This document shows, piece after piece, positions 45,823 to 54,629 of a stretch of DNA of 64,000 nucleotides. This stretch comes from Nostoc sp. JL33 (lineage in GTDB: Bacteria > Cyanobacteriota > Cyanobacteriia > Cyanobacteriales > Nostocaceae). A program made the position numbers and the translations under genes. Under the pieces are notes generated by a model. That model was not told where the DNA came from. It was given only the letters and a program-made list of their open reading frames with translations, and searched no databases. Each line of letters opens with the position of its first letter. The first letter of the stretch is position 1. The DNA lies in contig NZ_JABXKP010000018.1 of NCBI RefSeq assembly GCF_017114985.1, positions 62,001 through 126,000 of the forward strand, given 5' to 3'.

Positions 45823-47739
45823 TCAAGAAAGATTTTGGAAGTAAGTCTCTAGCGCTTCAGTCACTAACTGAGTCATAGGCTTACCTTGACTTTCTGCTAC
45901 TTGCTTCAACTTACTATAAACCTCTTCTTTCAAATTTACCCGATGGCGCGATTTGTTTCCAGCATTGGCTGTTTGGGGATCATAGCTAGCTGCAAATTCG
46001 CGGATGGCATCAAAACCAACGCGATCGCAAAAATCACCAAAGCTTTCCTTAGATTTCCGAGATTTCTTAAAGTAAACAAAAATCGGCTCTAGGAAGCTGT
46101 CTAGATCATTATGGTGCAGCTTCTCTGTGTAAGGTTGCGCCAGTCGCGTCTGATTTGGCGAACCCCCTAACCATAATTGGTAAGATTCGGGAGCGCTACC
46201 GACAAAGCCCAATTCTGCTAAGTAGGGACGAGCGCACCCGTTGGGGCATCCTGTCATCCTTACCACAAAATGCTCATTTTGTAAACCAACTTTATCTAAC
46301 AAGGCACGAATCCGCTCCAAAATCCCCGGTATTGCGCGTTCTGATTCTGTGATTGCCAAGCCGCAAGTCGGTAAAGCCGGACAAGCCATTGCATACCGCA
46401 CTAAAGGTTCAATTTTACTAGGGTCGTCTCCGACACCGTGACGGCTGAGAATGTCTTGAATAGCTTGCTTCCTATCTGGTTCGATATCGTAAAAAATTAG
46501 GTTGTGGTTGGCTGTCAAACGGATGGACAAGTTGAACTGTTCGACAATTTCCCGCAAAGCGGTTTTCAGTTGAAACGAACCTTCATCCTTGATTCGACCA
46601 TTGTCAATAGAAATTCCTAAGAATAGCTTGCCATCACCTTGTTCGTTCCAGCCAAGGAAGTCGTGATATTTAAACTCTGGTAGTGGTTTGAAGGCTTCAA
46701 TTGATTTGCCGAAATATTCTTCAACTTGGGCACGGAATTTATCTAAGCCCCAATCGTTGATTAGATATTTTAATCTGGCATGACGACGATCAGTGCGATC
46801 GCCATAATCTCTCTGGGTAGCAACAATCGCTTTTACTATGTTGTAAACGTCATCTTTCGCCACATAACCGATGGGGTCTGCTAACCTAGCGAAAGTTTCT
46901 TCTTTACCGTGGGTTCTACCTAAACCACCACCAGCAAAAATATTAAATCCTTCTAGCTGTTTCTTTTTATTAGTAATTACTACCAACGTCAGGTCTTGGG
47001 AATATAAATCAATCGAATTATCCCCTGGCACCGTCACGCAAATTTTGAACTTGCGGGGCATGTAGTGTGTACCATAAATTGGTTCTTCGTTGTTATGGAT
47101 AATTGTGCCATTGCCATTGCGCTGTCGGGCTGCTTTCACCTCTGGGTTCTCTTGAGCACTAATTGCTTTTTCCCCATCTAGCCAAATTTCGTAATAAGCG
47201 CCTGTCTGTGCTGAGAGCAAGTCAGCAATATTCTGGGCATACTCCCAAGCATACTGATACTCTGGGCGATTCTTAAATGGGGCTGGTGGTGCCATCACAT
47301 TTCGATTAATGTCACCGCAAGCTCCCAAAGTCGTACCCAGGTTCTTGACAATTGTGGCAATTGCTGTCTTAAGATTCTTCTTTAAAATTCCGTGCATTTG
47401 GAAACCTTGACGGGTAGTTACTCGTAAGGTGTGGTTGCCATACTCATCAGCTAGTTTATCTAAAGCCAAATACAGCTGCTGTGGTACCAAACCACCCGGA
47501 TTTTTTGTCCGCAGCATAAACTGGTAATCTTTTTCCTGTCCCTTGGTGCGGTTGTCACGGTTATCCTGCTGGTAAGAACCGTGAAACTTCAAAAGCTGCA
47601 CCGCATTTTCGGTAAAATGGGTAGTGTCTTCAAGGATCTCACTTGCTACAGGTTCACGCAAAAAATTACTATTTTCCTTGATTCCTTCTACTTTGGAAGG
47701 CTTACGGCTAGCGATGGGGGAAGGAGCAGATTTAACCAT
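45823..47739 (-). CDS. sir: Ferredoxin-dependent assimilatory sulfite reductase
   Basis: A 638-residue enzyme reducing sulfite to sulfide with six electrons from ferredoxin, using siroheme and a [4Fe-4S] cluster. The first cluster cysteines are in [17 protein letters not shown] and the second pair in [18 protein letters not shown]. Substrate-binding arginines lie in [20 protein letters not shown]. Residues about 597-635 are an added tail, [20 protein letters not shown] followed by [16 protein letters not shown], with the strand-helix-helix pattern of CopG/Arc ribbon-helix-helix domains. The region before the start at 47739 holds no recognised gene. It is convergent with the TnpB remnant. Confidence 0.96.
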   Translation of the reverse strand: MVKSAPSPIASRKPSKVEGIKENSNFLREPVASEILEDTTHFTENAVQLLKFHGSYQQDNRDNRTKGQEKDYQFMLRTKNPGGLVPQQLYLALDKLADEYGNHTLRVTTRQGFQMHGILKKNLKTAIATIVKNLGTTLGACGDINRNVMAPPAPFKNRPEYQYAWEYAQNIADLLSAQTGAYYEIWLDGEKAISAQENPEVKAARQRNGNGTIIHNNEEPIYGTHYMPRKFKICVTVPGDNSIDLYSQDLTLVVITNKKKQLEGFNIFAGGGLGRTHGKEETFARLADPIGYVAKDDVYNIVKAIVATQRDYGDRTDRRHARLKYLINDWGLDKFRAQVEEYFGKSIEAFKPLPEFKYHDFLGWNEQGDGKLFLGISIDNGRIKDEGSFQLKTALREIVEQFNLSIRLTANHNLIFYDIEPDRKQAIQDILSRHGVGDDPSKIEPLVRYAMACPALPTCGLAITESERAIPGILERIRALLDKVGLQNEHFVVRMTGCPNGCARPYLAELGFVGSAPESYQLWLGGSPNQTRLAQPYTEKLHHNDLDSFLEPIFVYFKKSRKSKESFGDFCDRVGFDAIREFAASYDPQTANAGNKSRHRVNLKEEVYSKLKQVAESQGKPMTQLVTEALETYFQNLS

Positions 47740-48006
47740 TAGACTTGTATAGTATTCTCAATAAAGCATTAGTAGACGCCGAATCAGCACCCTTCGGCTA
47801 GTTGATCTCCGGTAATCCGGCCGGAATAATGAGGAATAGTCTAATTTTACCACGGCAAAAGCAGGCTTTGTCAGTTATGTAACACTTAACCAAACCAGCT
47901 TTTTGGAGTAGTAAGTTTTGTTAGCTTTCTTCGGGGCGTTTAGCCCGTGCTGAGTCCTGAGTACTTAGTAAAGTATAAAGCGACTAAGGACTCAATTATC
48001 TTTTAT

Positions 48007-48297
48007 TTATTTGAAGCGATCGCCAAGACCGCCATTGATGCTAACAGCAGGAGTATCGCTATTTTGGTAGGCACCAAGTCCGACTTTGGCATTAGTGTTG
48101 AATCGGAAGTTGTTAGCAACTTCCGATTCAACACCAGCAGCTAACACTACTGAATATCTCTTACCTATAGGAGTTGGTTAGCCATCTTTTTCTACAAAAG
48201 AATAACCACCAGTTAAATAGGCATTAGTTCTATTAGTGATGGGCACATCCACAGAAAGTTGTGGGATAATGGCACTCGTCTATATTCCAGTCCGAAA
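48007..48297 (-). pseudogene. Outer-membrane beta-barrel protein remnant
   Basis: The minus strand reads TSAIIPQLSVDVPITNRTNA, YLTGGYSFVEKDG, a TAA stop, PTPIGKRYSVVLAAGVESEV, ANNFRFNTNAKVGLGAYQNS and SINGGLGDRF-K. It ends at TAA 48007-48009. The alternating pattern and terminal aromatic residue are those of the C-terminal half of cyanobacterial outer-membrane barrel proteins. A further in-frame stop lies just upstream and no N-terminal half or signal peptide was found, so the gene is dead. Confidence 0.75.
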
Positions 48298-48752
48298 ATC
48301 GTGCGTTCATGTTCCAAATGTTTCCCAATTATTCTTATATGACCAAAACAGACTCATGATACAGAGCAACTAAATTTATTTATGAGGATTATTAATGCGT
48401 GAATGCGTGAATTCGGAGCGTTCGCCTCCGGTCTCGTAGATAAGCGACGTGACTGTTATTATTGATGCATAAGCCTTACAGGCTAACTATCCCTTATATT
48501 TCTAAATAAGCTGTTATAATTACATTTAAATATTTTTTCATTCTAGTTTTTTCTCCCCAGATAGACGCTTTTGAAACTGGCGCAACATTTGGAACTAAAA
48601 CTAGGTCGGTATATGGGAAATAAAATACGCGATTAACAATTTTTGCCGAGTTTTTCACATAGGATGAAAAAGTAGGCTGTAGCATCTGTTGCAACAAGCT
48701 ATAGAGGAAATCTATAAAGTTAATTTTGAGCAATTCTTGTGGAGATTGAATA
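48298..48752. other. Gap upstream of the hydrolase gene
   Basis: It may contain the eroded 5' part of the barrel pseudogene, but I cannot align it. A TGCGTGAATGCGTGAATTCG short repeat is at 48394-48413. No other gene is convincing. Confidence 0.4.
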
Positions 48753-49694
48753 ATGCTAACCGCTGCAAAAACGTTGTCTGGTTTGATGGGTTTATGTGTC
48801 GGTGATGCGTTGGGTGTGCCGGTGGAGTTTACTAGCCGTGCTGAACGAGTAAAATCTCCAGTGACAACAATGCTGGGTTATGGCACATGGAATCAACCAC
48901 CAGGAACTTGGTCAGATGATAGTTCCTTAAGCTTTTGCTTGGCAGAATGTCTTTGTAGAGGATATTCGTTGGATGCCATAGCCAATTCCTTCTGGCGCTG
49001 GTACAAAGAGGCTTACTGGACTCCTCGCGGCGATGTCTTTGATATTGGTCAAACTACCCATACAGCAATTATGCGCCTGAAACAGGGAGTTGTTCCCCAT
49101 CAGGCGGGTGGTAAGGTTGAAAATAGTAATGGCAACGGTTCTTTGATGAGAATCTTGCCGATGGCTTATTGTCACAGAAACTTGACTTTAGGCGAATTGC
49201 TGGCGCGGGTGCATGATGTTTCGGCGATTACTCATGCTCATGCGCGATCGCAGATGGCCTGCGGCATTTATATTAGTATTGCAGTGGCGCTACTAGAAGG
49301 GGCTGACCTCCAAACAGCTTATCTACAAGCATTGCAAGACATCCAAACAATTTATTCTGTGCGAGAATTTTTGTTAGAGAAGCCGCATTTTGGCAGAATT
49401 TTCAGTGGTGAGATTGCCAAGTTACCAGTAGAAGAGATTAATTCTGGTGGCTATGTGATTGATACCTTAGAGTCATCGCTGTGGTGTTTATTAAATAGCT
49501 CGTCTTATTCTGAGGCGGTACTGAAAGCTGTCAACTTAGGCGGAGATACTGATACTACTGCTGCCGTCGCAGGTGGGTTAGCGGGTATTTATTACGGCGT
49601 GGAAAATATTCCTCAACAATGGATGAACCAAATTGCTCGTAGACAAGACATTATTTACTTGGCAGAGCGTTTTGCAAGGGCTGTTTACAGTTAG
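48753..49694 (+). CDS. ADP-ribosylglycohydrolase (DraG-type)
   Basis: A 313-residue all-helical binuclear metal hydrolase that removes ADP-ribose from proteins or related compounds. Metal ligands are visible in GTWSDDSSLSFCLAECL and the C-terminal GGDTDTTAAVAGGLAGIYYG. SNGNGSLMRILPMAYCHRNL and AITHAHARSQMACGIYISIA are family motifs. The gene begins MLTAAKTLSGLMGLCVGDAL. A shortened copy lies 190 bp downstream. Cyanobacteria often carry several; no partner ADP-ribosyltransferase is in the window, so the target is unknown. Confidence 0.92.
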   Translation: MLTAAKTLSGLMGLCVGDALGVPVEFTSRAERVKSPVTTMLGYGTWNQPPGTWSDDSSLSFCLAECLCRGYSLDAIANSFWRWYKEAYWTPRGDVFDIGQTTHTAIMRLKQGVVPHQAGGKVENSNGNGSLMRILPMAYCHRNLTLGELLARVHDVSAITHAHARSQMACGIYISIAVALLEGADLQTAYLQALQDIQTIYSVREFLLEKPHFGRIFSGEIAKLPVEEINSGGYVIDTLESSLWCLLNSSSYSEAVLKAVNLGGDTDTTAAVAGGLAGIYYGVENIPQQWMNQIARRQDIIYLAERFARAVYS

Positions 49695-49884
49695 TTTGGA
49701 ATTAAAAATTATAAGCTGAAAAACATCTAAATTGCATAACCTAATTAAACCTAACTCTTGTGGGGTGGACCGGAAAGCCCGCCCTAATGGGAGAAAGTTA
49801 AATGTGGAACAGCTTACCAAGCGTTTAATCAGCGACTTTTCGCAAGTAAAATCAGTTGTAGAAAAGTTTCATGCTGCTTGAAGA

Positions 49885-50326
49885 ATGCTAACCGCTGCAA
49901 AAACGTTGTCTGGTTTGATGGGTTTATGTGTTGGTGATGCGTTGGGTGTGCCAGTAGAGTTCACCAGCAGCGCTGAACGAGTAAAATCTCCAGTGACAAC
50001 AATGCTGGGTTATGGAACTTGGGATGTTCCTGCTGGTACGTGGTCAGATGACAGTTCGCTTAGAAGAGATTAATTCTGGTGGCTATGTGATTGATACCTT
50101 AGAATCATCCCTGTGGTGCTTGTTAAATAGCTCGTCTTATTCTGAAGCGGTGTTGAAAGCTGTCAACTTAGGCGGAGATACCGATACTACTGCTGCTGTC
50201 ACCGGTGGGTTAGCGGGAATTTACTACGGGGTGGAAAATATTCCTCAACAATGGATGAACCAGATTGCTCGTAAGCAGGACATTATTAACTTGGCAACTC
50301 GTTTTGAAGCAGCTGTTTACGCTTAG
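49885..50326 (+). pseudogene. Internally deleted duplicate of the ADP-ribosylglycohydrolase
   Basis: The first 58 codons repeat the upstream gene almost exactly (to GTWSDDSSL). The sequence then jumps to EEINSGGYVIDTLESSLWCL and runs to the end of the protein in another frame. The copy is 500 bp shorter than the 942-bp parent, which is not a multiple of three, so the halves are out of frame. The loss removes the central helices. No intact product is possible. Confidence 0.93.
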
Positions 50327-50340
50327 AGTTAGTAGTTGAG

Positions 50341-50388
50341 AGTAAAGAGTGAGGAGTTATGGAAATTCTAACTCCTCAATCTTTACTT
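50341..50388 (-). terminator. Imperfect hairpin at the cutA 3' end
   Basis: AGTAAAGAGTGAGGAGTTA and TAACTCCTCAATCTTTACTT pair with two mismatches across 9 bases. It overlaps the last codons of cutA and could serve both flanking convergent genes. Confidence 0.6.
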
Positions 50389-50708
50389 TTAACTTGCTGA
50401 GAAATCCACTGCAAGTAAGCTTGAGAACCGGCAACAATTGGTAAAGCAATAATTTCTGGCACTTCATAGGAGTGCAGTTCCTGAATTTTGGCCTCCATTG
50501 CCGGAAATTGCGCCAAGTCAGTTTTAATCACTAATTGCCATTCTTGCTCTTTATGCAGTTCCCCTTGCCAGGTATAAATTGAGTGGATTGGTAACAGACT
50601 CACACAAGCAGCGAGTTTCGCTTCCACAAGGGCATTTGCAATTGCTTCTGCCTCCTGCATGTTGCCAGCTGTCACCAATACCACACCATAGCCAGCAGGT
50701 GTCTCCAT
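50376..50708 (-). CDS. cutA: Divalent-cation tolerance protein CutA
   Basis: A 110-residue trimeric ferredoxin-fold protein. Signatures are GVVLVTAGNMQEAEAIANAL, ACVSLLPIHSIYTWQGELHK, EQEWQLVIKTDLAQFPAMEA and HSYEVPEIIALPIVAGSQAY. CutA is linked to copper tolerance in E. coli, but its exact role in cyanobacteria is unknown. It starts 5 bp after the stop of the HTH gene, so the two are probably cotranscribed. Confidence 0.95.
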   Translation of the reverse strand: METPAGYGVVLVTAGNMQEAEAIANALVEAKLAACVSLLPIHSIYTWQGELHKEQEWQLVIKTDLAQFPAMEAKIQELHSYEVPEIIALPIVAGSQAYLQWISQQVKSKD

Positions 50709-50713
50709 GACCT

Positions 50714-51736
50714 CTAAACCGTCGTAGACAACGAGTAGACCTGACCATCAATCAGCAATCGTGTGATGCCCTTAGCTTGCAAATGAGTCCGAGCCTTATG
50801 GAGCATTTTACTATCAGGAACTTTAATCACGCGATCGCGCTTCGTAGAAAAACGCTTGGCGACGCGATGATTATCAAACACCGGCAGAGTTCTTTGCTGA
50901 GTTTCCAGGCTGGGAATTTGCCCCAAATCACCAAAGTCCTTGAGAGGTCGGGTAATTAATTCCGAGGAACGGTCAATTACCAGATAGCAAGTTTTAGGCA
51001 AATTGGCTACCGACAGAGGTAAAACTTGAACTGATGCTTCACCTGGTCTTCGTTTTGTGACTAACGGCCTTTGGTCATCCAGGTCATCATCATCAAAGTC
51101 TTCTTCTTCAAAATCGTCATCTTCTAAATCGTCATCTTCTAAATCATCCAAATCCTCTGATTCGTCTAGCAAATCTTCGCCCAGCATCTGCGCGATGACG
51201 GCCGCACCTGGATGTTCATTCTTTAGCGGTGGGATGGAGATGCTGACTATTTCCGGCGGCTTTTGCTCTGGAGTTTCTAATTTCTCTGTTACTCGTAGCT
51301 TCGGTTTTTCCGACACCGAGGGGCGTCGCCGCACCCGTCTACTAGCGGCGATTGACTCCGCCGTTTCCTCTGAGTAAAGTTCCTCATCTACACGAATTAC
51401 CCGACGTGGCAGTGGCTCAACCTTTGGCACTTCCAAGGGTTGGCTTTCAGTAGGTGGAACTTCTATCTCCGGTATCTCCGGCTCTGGTTGAATCAGCAGG
51501 GGTAACTGCTCGTAGCTTACCTGTGCCCTTCCCTCAGGAGTTCTCGCAGCCCGCTTTAAAGAGACTAAGTATTCATACTCGTCTTCTGGTAAAGTGCTTT
51601 TGAGCAGGCGACTAATTGTCGAGTTACTCACACCATAGCGGTCTGCCAAAGTTGAGGTTGTTTCGGCAGTCTCTCGATATAACTTAAGAATTTCTTGCTT
51701 GTCAGACTCTGTTAATTTTCTCACGGTAGATACCAA
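50714..51736 (-). CDS. HTH DNA-binding protein with acidic linker
   Basis: A 340-residue cyanobacterial protein. Residues about 5-50 are a transposase/Hin-like helix-turn-helix (ESDKQEILKLYRETAETTST, DRYGVSNSTISRLLKS). A Pro/Glu-rich stretch, a region with SRRVRRRPS and a strongly acidic run (DDLEDDDLEDDDFEEEDFDD, about 200-225) follow. A conserved C-terminal domain (about 245-335) has NLPKTCYLVIDRSSELITRP, DNHRVAKRFSTKRDRVIKVP and GITRLLIDGQVYSLSTT. I do not know its targets; a regulatory role is inferred. It sits between a membrane-protein gene and cutA on the same strand. Confidence 0.82.
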   Translation of the reverse strand: MVSTVRKLTESDKQEILKLYRETAETTSTLADRYGVSNSTISRLLKSTLPEDEYEYLVSLKRAARTPEGRAQVSYEQLPLLIQPEPEIPEIEVPPTESQPLEVPKVEPLPRRVIRVDEELYSEETAESIAASRRVRRRPSVSEKPKLRVTEKLETPEQKPPEIVSISIPPLKNEHPGAAVIAQMLGEDLLDESEDLDDLEDDDLEDDDFEEEDFDDDDLDDQRPLVTKRRPGEASVQVLPLSVANLPKTCYLVIDRSSELITRPLKDFGDLGQIPSLETQQRTLPVFDNHRVAKRFSTKRDRVIKVPDSKMLHKARTHLQAKGITRLLIDGQVYSLSTTV

Positions 51737-51745
51737 AAATCTTTA

Positions 51746-52597
51746 CTAAGTTCGTTTCCGTCCGCCGGTACGCCGCGTTCGTCTTAATGATGCGTCATAT
51801 TCTAAGACAGCGCCCATGCCAAATAACACTCCACTAAACACCCAAAACACTTCTAATATCTCCCCACTTTGATAATTGGGGCCTTGGGCATATTTAAACC
51901 ACATATCTGCAATGTAGAGCGAAAAGGCCGCGGCTGCAATCATTCGCCAAGACTGGGAAACTCTTCCCCCCCAAAAGGCTAACAGCAGAGTGGTAGCAAT
52001 AATTAACAAAACCACATCGCTAACTACGTAAAACCAGTTCAAAATAGCGATTAGCAGTTCTGAGGGTTTTTCCTGTTGCATAGAAATCCACCATGCCAAC
52101 AAACTACCGAATACTGCAATTCCTAAGACAATTAGCCACTGCCATTTTTCCAGGTTGATTCGCCTGGAAGCCACAGCTAAAGTCATGCCTGCGCCAAGTA
52201 ATAGATAAGTCAGTACAAAAAATATATCGCCTACAGACACATCCGGTTCATCTTTTAAAACTATTTCCGTATAGCCGAAAATTATCCCCCCAACGAAATA
52301 GGAAAGCATACCTAGCCCAATTAAGAGCCAAACATTCCGTCCACTGACGATTTGCGGACTCAGCCAGTTCCTCAAGCATAAGATACTGGCAGCCAAATAA
52401 GCTAAAGCTTCAAAAATATTTGTGCCAATCACATACCACTGGGCCCGGCTTTCTATGCCATTTGCTCCGGGAACTTTGGCACTAAACAACAAAAAGTATA
52501 GCAGTGCCAGTACCGCCCAGCCAATATTAGTTAAGACAATGTTCTGAGTCGTGAAAATTGATTTAGAAAGGAACGAATTCTCGTAAGAGTTATTCAT
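51746..52597 (-). CDS. Polytopic membrane protein, unknown function
   Basis: A 283-residue protein with about eight hydrophobic helices. The start is placed at the ATG at 52597 (MNNSYENSFLSKSIFTTQNI), since the preceding in-frame stretch is not membrane-like. Segments include NIGWAVLALLYFLLFSAKVP, WLLIGLGMLSYFVGGIIFGY, DIFFVLTYLLLGAGMTLAVA and VFWVFSGVLFGMGAVLEY. The tail DASLRRTRRTGGRKRT is basic and so probably cytoplasmic. It ends 10 bp before the start of the HTH gene, suggesting one transcript with HTH and cutA. No function is known to me. Confidence 0.8.
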   Translation of the reverse strand: MNNSYENSFLSKSIFTTQNIVLTNIGWAVLALLYFLLFSAKVPGANGIESRAQWYVIGTNIFEALAYLAASILCLRNWLSPQIVSGRNVWLLIGLGMLSYFVGGIIFGYTEIVLKDEPDVSVGDIFFVLTYLLLGAGMTLAVASRRINLEKWQWLIVLGIAVFGSLLAWWISMQQEKPSELLIAILNWFYVVSDVVLLIIATTLLLAFWGGRVSQSWRMIAAAAFSLYIADMWFKYAQGPNYQSGEILEVFWVFSGVLFGMGAVLEYDASLRRTRRTGGRKRT

Positions 52598-52738
52598 AGG
52601 GCAAGACTTATGTAGATGCACTCTGGCAATATTTTGAGTTAAAAGACTGTATATGTAGCAGTGTGTCTGCCAAGTAATACACAATCGGACAGCAAAAGCA
52701 AGTGCCAGTGGCAGGAATTTTGTTAAAAAATTTCCATG

Positions 52739-53398
52739 CTACTGCCATAGTTTACCCAGTGGCGATTGATTTAGCCAACTGATAAACAGCGATCGCTCGG
52801 CTTCTGGCATATCTTCTAGCTTATAAATCACTTGTTTGGTAAAATTAGCGTTGCCAAAATACGCCTTTCCTAATCGATGGAGTTCTTGTAACAGGATAAC
52901 TACATGATTTTCTTGCCAATCAGGTATTTTGGCTGTCGGCAAAGGATTAGTAGATACCAAATATTTAACCGCTTCTAAAGAAGATGCTTGGGGAAATTGC
53001 TTCTGCTTTAATGCTTCGGCAATATCTTTCTCAAATAATGCAGCTTGTTTAGCACCTAAAAACTCTTCAATATCGATATAAACACCTTGCAACAGCAAAA
53101 GACTGGCTTGGATTAAAATCCCCGTTTTCCCATGACCACCTGTGTCAGTACCCAGATGCTCTAAACGGATTTTACCCCAGACGCTAAAGCGTTCCGGTTC
53201 CTCTAGTAAAACACAGGCTTTACCCCGGTTATCCGTTAATTCTCTCCATAAGGCTCTAGCTTCTTCCTCTTGACTAGCTTTGAAGACACTAATCAAGCGA
53301 AAAGTCTGCCCTTGATAACTAAGAATCGGCACCTGCTGATCCTTTTTTGGGTGCTGAATGCTTGATATTTCAACATCCTGCCGTTTGAGAATAAACAT
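52739..53398 (-). CDS. Conserved cyanobacterial hypothetical protein
   Basis: A 219-residue soluble protein starting MFILKRQDVEISSIQHPKKD. It has a beta-rich N-terminal part (VPILSYQGQTFRLISVFKAS), a central GKIRLEHLGTDTGGHGKTGI, and a helical C-terminal half (LLQELHRLGKAYFGNANFTK, SLFISWLNQSPLGKLW). It resembles a family found only in cyanobacteria, with no assigned role. Reading frame and codon use look normal. Confidence 0.8.
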   Translation of the reverse strand: MFILKRQDVEISSIQHPKKDQQVPILSYQGQTFRLISVFKASQEEEARALWRELTDNRGKACVLLEEPERFSVWGKIRLEHLGTDTGGHGKTGILIQASLLLLQGVYIDIEEFLGAKQAALFEKDIAEALKQKQFPQASSLEAVKYLVSTNPLPTAKIPDWQENHVVILLQELHRLGKAYFGNANFTKQVIYKLEDMPEAERSLFISWLNQSPLGKLWQ

Positions 53399-53755
53399 GG
53401 CACTAGCAAATAACTCCTCACAGGGGCACTCTTAATATGGAATATATAATGGCATTTGGCAGCATCGCCAAGGCTGAAATTAGCTAGCATACTGTGGAAA
53501 TGAACCTAGCGATCGCCAGATATTTCCCGAAGGTAGCCATCCAGAGGGCGTTGGCGCTAACAGGCAAATAACTCCTTGACAACTCAATATATCTAAACCA
53601 ATACCCCATCTGTTTCGTTTTCGGTGTAGATTGACTAACTAGCGACTAGCATCTTAGCCTTGCTAGTGGTAAATCTGCAATTTTCGATTGCTTCTTGGTA
53701 GGTGAAGACGATATAATAGTCTAGATGACTCCTTTGGGAGCCATTAATTTATGTT
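53399..53755. other. Gap before tRNA-Arg
   Basis: No gene is recognised. The tRNA promoter should lie in the last 80 bp, where TATAAT (53712-53717, within ATATAATAGT) could be a -10 box. Confidence 0.45.
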
Positions 53756-53828
53756 GGGCGCGTAGCTCAGTGGATAGAGCAATTGCCTTCTAAGCAATCG
53801 GTCGCAGGTTCGAGCCCTGCCGCGCTCG
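53756..53828 (+). tRNA. tRNA-Arg (anticodon TCT)
   Basis: The acceptor GGGCGCG pairs with CGCGCTC, allowing one G-U. The D-arm is GCTCAGTGGATAGAGC, the anticodon stem ATTGC/GCAAT encloses CTTCTAA, and the T-arm is GCAGG-TTCGAGC-CCTGC. It reads AGA codons. CCA is not encoded. A homing-type endonuclease gene starts 39 bp downstream and a tyrosine recombinase follows, so the tRNA may be an integration site. Confidence 0.95.
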
Positions 53829-53867
53829 TTTTAACTCAACATGAACCCTCAAGCACTGTGAAGTGAT

Positions 53868-54578
53868 ATGATGATTATCTCGATTGAGGGTTCGTTATTG
53901 CTGCATCATACCAAGAATAAAGGCGATATTGCTGCTACGAAAGCGATCGCGGATCTAACTCTTAAAGGATACTTGATTCTCACACCATTTGTTTGTGAGC
54001 ATTTACCTTTTGATTTTGTTGCCTACAAAGATGATAAATTTTACAAAATACAAGCTAAATACGCGGGAGACAACAGGGTAGTAAATAAAACTATTTGGGT
54101 AAATAAAAATGGTACTCATCAGAAGAAGTATAAAGTAAATGACTTTGACTTTTATGCTGTTTATCTGCCTGACATAGATAAAGTTGTTTATCCATCAATT
54201 AACTTTAATGGTTGCTACATAACTACCCAGATACCTAATTCACCTACACCGTTTTACTGGTGGGAGGATTTTACAGATTTTACTGAAGCAGCGTCTAAGC
54301 GAACCTACAAGGAGTTTGGCGTTGATTTAACAACCAGAAAGGTTAACCCAGATTCTAGAATTCATACTAGAAAAGTAGAAAGACCATCAAAAGAAGAACT
54401 GGAAAAACTAGTTTGGGAAAAGCCAACCGCACAAATTGGGAGAGATTTGGGCGTGTCTGACAAGGCTGTAGAAAAGTGGTGTAAGGCTTATGGGGTTGAA
54501 AAACCACCTAGAGGTTATTGGGTGAAGATGGCTTATGGAAAAGTAGAAGGACAGTTAACAACCTATGAAGAAGATTGA
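53868..54578 (+). CDS. PD-(D/E)XK homing-type endonuclease with C-terminal HTH
   Basis: A 236-residue protein. Residues about 10-140 match the PDDEXK_5 group related to I-Ssp6803I: HTKNKGDIAATKAIADLTLK, GYLILTPFVCEHLPFDFVAY with the catalytic Asp, and KFYKIQAKYAG with Q-x-K. The late WWEDFTDF is also typical. Residues 175-225 form a helix-turn-helix (KEELEKLVWEKPTAQIGRDL, DKAVEKWCKAYGVEKPPRGY) common in phage-type endonucleases. No group I intron surrounds it, and tRNA-Arg just upstream is intact. It converges with the integrase gene. Confidence 0.83.
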   Translation: MMIISIEGSLLLHHTKNKGDIAATKAIADLTLKGYLILTPFVCEHLPFDFVAYKDDKFYKIQAKYAGDNRVVNKTIWVNKNGTHQKKYKVNDFDFYAVYLPDIDKVVYPSINFNGCYITTQIPNSPTPFYWWEDFTDFTEAASKRTYKEFGVDLTTRKVNPDSRIHTRKVERPSKEELEKLVWEKPTAQIGRDLGVSDKAVEKWCKAYGVEKPPRGYWVKMAYGKVEGQLTTYEED

Positions 54579-54629
54579 ACTCGTAGTAACATCTTGAGTA
54601 AGGATGTCAGTTTCTGAACAGTGAATATA

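Noticed and set aside
51057..51377. Plus-strand Ser/Lys-rich frame
   Set aside because: It is the antisense of the acidic run in the HTH protein; codon pattern and conservation belong to the minus-strand gene.
53756..54578. Group I intron in tRNA-Arg with its endonuclease
   Set aside because: The tRNA is continuous, and the endonuclease begins after its 3' end, with no intron core between.
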